A stretch of DNA of 10,846 nt, taken from Burkholderiales bacterium. Its GTDB lineage: Bacteria; Pseudomonadota; Gammaproteobacteria; Burkholderiales; CAIKXV01. The position numbers and the translations under genes were made by a program. Under the pieces are notes generated by a model. That model saw only the letters and a list, made by a program, of their open reading frames with translations. It was not told the DNA's origin and made no database searches. Within the stretch, counting starts at the first letter, position 1; the number at the start of each line of letters is the position of its first letter. The DNA is taken from the NCBI GenBank assembly GCA_014379045.1, contig JACMMK010000237.1, positions 1 to 10,846 of the forward strand. Reading direction: 5' to 3'. This document shows, in pieces, positions 6,872 to 10,846 of the stretch.

Positions 6872-9390
6872 GCGTTGCCCTTCACGCGCGCGCTCGTCGG
6901 ATCGTAGAACGGGCGCATCGACGCCCGCGCCGGCCAACGCCGCCCGGCGATCTCGATCTCGAACGAGGCATCGAGCAGCGCCTCCGCGGATATCGGTTCG
7001 CGCGTGTTCACGTAGCCCATGCACAGTGAAGCTCCCATCGTGTGGCCGTAAGCGCCGGACGTGATGCGTCCGACCAGTCGCCCGTCGCGCCAGATCGGCT
7101 CATTGTGATAGACGAGCGGCTCGGGGTCGAGCAGCGCGAACTGCACGAGGCGCTTGCGCAGTCCCGCGGCGCGCTGCGCGGCGAGCGCCGGTGCACCGAT
7201 GAAGCGCTCGCCCTTGTTCTTCGCCACTGCGAACGTGAGCCCCGCTTCGAGCGGCGTATCTTCGTCCGAGATGTCGTGGCCCCAGTGCCGGTACGCCTTC
7301 TCGATGCGCAGCGAATTCAGTGCGTGATAGCCGGCGTGGACCAGACCGAATGCGCCGCCTGCGGCGAGCAGTCGATCGTAGACGCCGAGCGCGAACTCGG
7401 TCGGGATGTACAACTCCCAGCCGAGTTCGCCGACATAGGTGATCCGCGATGCGCGCACCGGCGCGTAGCCGAGCGTCACCTCGCGCGAGGTGCCGAACGG
7501 GAACGCCGCGTCGGACCAGTCTGCGGCGCCGACACTCGAGAGCAGGTCGCGCGCGCGCGGGCCCATCACCCCCAGTACGGCCAGCCCGGACGTGACATCG
7601 GTGAGCACCGCGTGCGCACCGTCGGGGATATGCCGGCGCAGCCAGTGGAAATCGCGCGTCTGCGTCGCCGCCGCGGTGACGATCAGAAAGGCGTGTTCGT
7701 CGAGCCGCGTCACCGTGAGATCGGCTTCGATGCCCCCGCGCTCGTTCAGCCATTGCGTGTAGACGATCCGGCCCGGGGCCACTGCGATCTCGGCCGCGCA
7801 TACCCGATTGAGTACCGATTCGGCGTCGCGTCCCTCGAGCCGGAACTTGGCGAACGAACTCTGATCGAACAGCCCCACCGCATTGCGCACCGCGTGGTGT
7901 TCGGCCGCACTCGCGTCGAACCAGTTCTGACGCCCGTAGGAGTACGCGTAACGCGGCGCGCTGCCGGGCGCGGCATACCAGTTCGGCCGTTCCCAACCCG
8001 CCACCTCGCCGAAGCACGCCCCGGCCGCCGCGAGCCGGTCGTGCAAGGCCGAGTGACGCACGCCGCGCGCGGATTCGTACTGGCGATACGGCCAGTGCAT
8101 GTCGTAGAGCAGACCGAGCGTTTCGGTCGTGCGCTCACGCAGGTAGTCGGCGCCGCCGTGGAACGGGCTGAAGCGCCGGATGTCGACATCCCACAGATCG
8201 ACCGGCGCATGGCCGCGCACGATCCACTCGGCGATCGCCTTGCCCGCGCCGCCCGAGGACTGGATACCGACCGAGTTGAAACCGGCGGCGACGAAGAAGC
8301 CGGGCAGTTCGGGCGCCTCGCCGAGAATGTACCTGTCGTCCGGCGTGAAACTCTCCGGGCCGTTGAAGAACAACTGGATGCCGGTGTGCTTCAGCACCGG
8401 CACCCGCTCGAGCGCCCGCTCGAGGTGCGGCATGATCTGCTCCCAGTCGTCGGGCAGCTGAATGAACCCGCCGCGCTCCGGTCGCCGCGACGACAGCCAC
8501 GGCTTCGCGCCCGGCTCGAAGAACCCGACCAGCAGCTTGCCCGCCTCTTCCTTGAAGTAGGTGCAGATGTCGGGCACGCGCAAGACCGGCAGGTCGCGCG
8601 ACAGGCCGGCGATCGGTTCGGTCACGACGTAGAAGTGCTCGGCCGCGTGCAGCGGGACATTGACGCCGGCGCTCAGCGCCAGATACCGGCCCCAGAGGCC
8701 CGCGCAGTCGACGACGATCTCGGCGGCGACCTCGCCGGCATCGGTGACCACGCCGCAGGCGCGCCCGGCACGGGTAAGTACCCGTTCGACGGAAACGTTC
8801 TCGACGATGCGCGCGCCGCGTGTGCGTGCACCCTTGGCGAGGGCCAGCGTGGTGTCGACCGGACTGGTGCGCCCGTCGCGGGGCAGGTGCACCGCGCCGA
8901 CGATGCCGGTCGGATCGAGCAGCGGCCAGCGCGTGATCGCCTCGTCGACGCCGATCACCGCGACATCCACGTCGCAGCAGCGTGCCATCGAGGCACCGCG
9001 CGCGAGTTCTTCCATCCGCTCGGCCGTGAGCGCGATGCTGAGGGAGCCGGTCTGCCGGAAGCCCGTTTCCTGACCGGTCTCGGATGCGAGCGACGCGAAC
9101 AGATCGGTGCTGTATTTCGCGAGCTGGGTCAGGTTGTAGGTCGAACGCAGCTGCCCGACCAGTCCCGCCGCATGCCAGGTGGTGCCACTAGTCAGCGTGT
9201 TTGCTTCGAGCACGACGACGTCGGTCAGCCCGAGCAGGGTCAGGTGATACGCCACGCTGCAGCCGACGATGCCGCCGCCGACGATGACCACGCGCGCCTG
9301 GGTGGGAAGGGTCGGCGTGGAGCGGGTCAGCTCCGTGGGCGTCGGTGTGGACGGGGTCGGCGCGGACCCGCTTGCGATCGGTTCGGTCAT
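6868..9390 (-). CDS. Dimethylglycine/sarcosine dehydrogenase-like flavoprotein with GcvT domain
   Basis: The protein has 840 residues from the chosen start. Residues 33-43 carry the dinucleotide fold (VVIVGGGIVGC). SGTTWHAAGL (68-77) is the motif in which dimethylglycine and sarcosine dehydrogenases attach FAD covalently; His73 is the predicted attachment residue. The FAD-oxidoreductase domain spans about 33-395, a linker FAO_M-type domain about 400-470, and an aminomethyltransferase (GcvT) half about 480-835, with GGIEADLTVTRL (Asp557, the position of the catalytic/folate Asp) and SLRIEKAYRHWGHD. Such enzymes oxidise an N-methyl amine and pass the carbon to tetrahydrofolate as 5,10-methylene-THF. 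Residues 10-31 are an unusual Pro/Thr-rich lead. The ATG at 9390 was preferred to one at 9450, which would add an Arg-rich stretch; neither has a strong ribosome site. The gene is first in the operon and overlaps the following Bug gene by four bases. The exact substrate is uncertain. Confidence 0.92.
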   Translation of the reverse strand: MTEPIASGSAPTPSTPTPTELTRSTPTLPTQARVVIVGGGIVGCSVAYHLTLLGLTDVVVLEANTLTSGTTWHAAGLVGQLRSTYNLTQLAKYSTDLFASLASETGQETGFRQTGSLSIALTAERMEELARGASMARCCDVDVAVIGVDEAITRWPLLDPTGIVGAVHLPRDGRTSPVDTTLALAKGARTRGARIVENVSVERVLTRAGRACGVVTDAGEVAAEIVVDCAGLWGRYLALSAGVNVPLHAAEHFYVVTEPIAGLSRDLPVLRVPDICTYFKEEAGKLLVGFFEPGAKPWLSSRRPERGGFIQLPDDWEQIMPHLERALERVPVLKHTGIQLFFNGPESFTPDDRYILGEAPELPGFFVAAGFNSVGIQSSGGAGKAIAEWIVRGHAPVDLWDVDIRRFSPFHGGADYLRERTTETLGLLYDMHWPYRQYESARGVRHSALHDRLAAAGACFGEVAGWERPNWYAAPGSAPRYAYSYGRQNWFDASAAEHHAVRNAVGLFDQSSFAKFRLEGRDAESVLNRVCAAEIAVAPGRIVYTQWLNERGGIEADLTVTRLDEHAFLIVTAAATQTRDFHWLRRHIPDGAHAVLTDVTSGLAVLGVMGPRARDLLSSVGAADWSDAAFPFGTSREVTLGYAPVRASRITYVGELGWELYIPTEFALGVYDRLLAAGGAFGLVHAGYHALNSLRIEKAYRHWGHDISDEDTPLEAGLTFAVAKNKGERFIGAPALAAQRAAGLRKRLVQFALLDPEPLVYHNEPIWRDGRLVGRITSGAYGHTMGASLCMGYVNTREPISAEALLDASFEIEIAGRRWPARASMRPFYDPTSARVKGNA

Positions 9391-9583
9391 CGCCCGATTA
9401 TTCGCTGTCGGCGCATGCCCGACAATCCTCCTGGGCCGGGCTGCCCGCACACGCGCCCTGCTGCTTCACCGAAGCGCCGTGCGCGCCAGGTGCGCGATCG
9501 ATGGCAGTTGATGCATCATCGATAGCCGTCCCATGACGTCCCGCTCGACGCGCGCGTCGTCCCCCTGCCCCGAGGCCTGGACC
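9391..9583. promoter_or_regulatory. Divergent promoter region between dehydrogenase operon and GGT-like gene
   Basis: These 193 bases separate two outward-facing transcription units and should contain both promoters. The GGT-like gene has GAGG nine bases before its ATG. I could not pick -10/-35 pairs with confidence on either strand. A perfect 10-bp palindrome (separate entry) sits near the middle, suited to shared control by one regulator. No regulator gene lies in the window. Confidence 0.5.
9509..9518. promoter_or_regulatory. Palindrome TGATGCATCA, possible operator
   Basis: TGATGCATCA equals its own reverse complement and lies in the divergent intergenic region, with ATCGAT copies at 9497-9502 and 9518-9523. 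Short TG(N)nCA palindromes with an A/T-containing core are typical of GntR/FadR-type operators, but a 10-bp palindrome in about 200 bases can arise by chance, so the operator role is only a suggestion. Confidence 0.3.
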
Positions 9584-10846
9584 ATGACCGAAGAACGCAA
9601 ACCCGATCTGGCGATCGGTTCCACCAGCTTTCGTCCGACCCTGGTCGGGCGTTCGCACGCGGTGTCATCGGGTCACTACTACGCGACCATCGCGGCGATG
9701 CGCGTGCTCGACCGCGGTGGCAATGCGATCGATGCCGGGGTCACCGCGGCGATGGCGCTCGCCGTACTGCAGCCCGATGTGGTCAGCTTCGCCGGCGTTG
9801 CACCGACGCTGATCCATCTCGTCGAGGGGCGCGTGGTCAGTCTCGCCGGGCTCGGCTACTGGCCGGCGGCGACCGACGTCGAACGGCTGCGGCGCGAGAG
9901 CCGGGACGGTCATGTGCCCGAGGGGATCCTACGCACCGTCATCCCGGCGGCACCGGCGACCCATGTCGAGGCATTGCGTCGCTTCGGCACGATCTCGTTC
10001 GAGGAAGCCGCCACGCCTGCGATGGAACTCGCGCGCGACGGCTTTCCGCTCTATCCGATGCTCGCGAACAACCTCGCTTCGTCGGCTGCGCTGTGGGCGC
10101 TGTGGCCGTCGAGCGCTGACGTCTACGTGCCCGGCGGCCGCTCGCCGAAACTCGGCGAACTCTTCGTGCAGCGCGATCTCGCGGCGACGATCGGCACCAA
10201 GATCGACGCCGAGAAGCAGGCGCGCGGCGACCGTGCGACACGCCTGCGCGCGGTGCACGACTGTTTTTATCGCGGCCCGATCGCCGCGAAGATCGTCGAA
10301 TTCCACGAGCGCAACGGCGGCTTCATGCGCCGCGCCGACCTCGCCGAATTCGAGACGCCGATCGAAGCGCCTCTATCCACCCCGGTCGGCGACTATCGGA
10401 TCGACATGTGCGATGTGTGGTGCCAGGGCATCGTGTTGCCGCAGACGCTGAAGACGCTCGCGCAGGCGGACCTGCGCACGTTGGGGCACAACTCGGGCGC
10501 GTATCTGCACACGCTGGTCGAGGCGCTCGATCTGTCGTTCGCCGATCGTGAAGCCTATGTCGGCGATCCGAAGTTCATCGATGTGCCGGTTGCAGCGATG
10601 CTGTCCGACGACTATGCACGTCGCCAGTTCGCCCGCATCGACCCGGCGCGCGCATTCGGGCGGATGCCCGACGCCGGCGAACCGCGCGCTCCGGCCGTGC
10701 GCGATCCCCGCATCCCCGTTGCACGCGCAACGCCCGGCAGCGCCGCCGCGCTGTCGCCCGACAAGATCTACGCGTGCGCGGCCGACCGTTTCGGCAACGC
10801 CTACTCCGCGACGGTCTCGGACACCTCCTACGACACCCCGACGATC
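9584..10846 (+). CDS. Gamma-glutamyltransferase-family protein lacking the catalytic Thr, C-terminus cut off
   Basis: The frame is open from ATG (9584) to the right edge, giving 421 residues; the family is usually about 520-600. Family motifs seen are GGNAIDAGVTAAMALAV (45-61), IPAAPATHVEALRRFGT (120-136), FYRGPIA, NGGFMRRADLAEF (244-256) and SFADREAYVGDP (318-329). True GGTs self-cleave before a Thr that then acts as nucleophile, in a TTH motif shortly before a V-V-D-x-x-G-N-A block. Here the matching block is DKIYACAADRFGNA (393-406), so the Thr position is Lys394. The Arg of the glutamate-binding RExAP motif is also absent (AGLGYWPAAT, 88-97), and the usual GIGGG segment is replaced by SFAGVAP (68-74). 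There is no signal peptide, unlike periplasmic GGTs. It reads divergently from the dehydrogenase operon. Family membership is sure; classical transpeptidase activity is doubtful. Confidence 0.9.
   Translation, partial: MTEERKPDLAIGSTSFRPTLVGRSHAVSSGHYYATIAAMRVLDRGGNAIDAGVTAAMALAVLQPDVVSFAGVAPTLIHLVEGRVVSLAGLGYWPAATDVERLRRESRDGHVPEGILRTVIPAAPATHVEALRRFGTISFEEAATPAMELARDGFPLYPMLANNLASSAALWALWPSSADVYVPGGRSPKLGELFVQRDLAATIGTKIDAEKQARGDRATRLRAVHDCFYRGPIAAKIVEFHERNGGFMRRADLAEFETPIEAPLSTPVGDYRIDMCDVWCQGIVLPQTLKTLAQADLRTLGHNSGAYLHTLVEALDLSFADREAYVGDPKFIDVPVAAMLSDDYARRQFARIDPARAFGRMPDAGEPRAPAVRDPRIPVARATPGSAAALSPDKIYACAADRFGNAYSATVSDTSYDTPTI

Noticed and set aside
6872..7024. N-terminal extension of the first Bug gene
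   Set aside because: It lies in the end of the dehydrogenase gene in another frame. The ATG at 6871 overlaps the stop and gives a normal signal peptide.
7042..9525. 827-codon open frame on the plus strand opposite the dehydrogenase
   Set aside because: The translation is Arg/Ala/Asp/Gln-rich with no recognisable domain. It mirrors a gene with strong G/C third positions, which leaves the antisense frame open.
9398..9658. 86-codon minus-strand frame spanning the divergent intergenic region
   Set aside because: It overlaps the start of the GGT-like gene, has no ribosome site and no recognisable protein features.
9912..10451. 179-codon plus-strand frame inside the GGT-like gene
   Set aside because: It is a shifted frame with Arg/Ser-rich translation and no motifs. 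The GGT frame is continuous through it.

Overview
The window is GC-rich chromosomal DNA with dense, mostly minus-strand genes. Strong G/C bias at third codon positions, tandem Bug (TctC-type) periplasmic binding proteins and a PEP-CTERM-class exported protein together suggest a betaproteobacterium of the order Burkholderiales. This is an inference from gene content; no rRNA or other marker is present. I saw no tRNA, rRNA, insertion sequence or CRISPR array.

Left part, minus strand (1-3497): a 640-residue protein joins a papain-like cysteine protease (Cys57/His222/Asn238) to a C-terminal alpha/beta-hydrolase-like domain (HGG, AHSAG, late His). After a 130-bp gap come two enolase-superfamily genes: a complete member of unknown reaction, and a mandelate racemase-like gene that is cut by the window edge. 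Their stop and start codons overlap by 1 base.

Middle, plus strand (3716-4318): a single small exported protein with a C-terminal PEP-CTERM-type sorting tail of the VPLPA flavour. It has its own strong ribosome binding site and is followed by an 11-bp hairpin terminator. Its base composition is visibly less GC-rich than its neighbours.

Right part: a minus-strand operon runs from 9390 down to 4478. It encodes a dimethylglycine/sarcosine dehydrogenase-like flavoprotein with a folate-binding GcvT half, two tandem Bug solute-binding proteins, and a small PchB/chorismate mutase-like protein. The first three genes are joined by 4-base ATGA overlaps. Facing away across a 193-bp intergenic region is a gamma-glutamyltransferase-family gene (9584 to the right edge). 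It lacks a signal peptide, the catalytic threonine and the substrate-binding arginine of the family.

Taken together, the right part looks like a catabolic unit: two related binding proteins capture a small carboxylate or amino-acid-like compound, a flavoenzyme oxidatively demethylates an N-methyl amine and passes the one-carbon unit to tetrahydrofolate, and a divergent GGT-fold protein may handle an amide or related substrate. The substrate cannot be read from the sequence. The membrane subunits TctA and TctB are not in the window. The features most worth a second look are the protease-hydrolase fusion, the GGT-like protein without its nucleophile, and the PchB-like enzyme at the end of the demethylation/transport operon.
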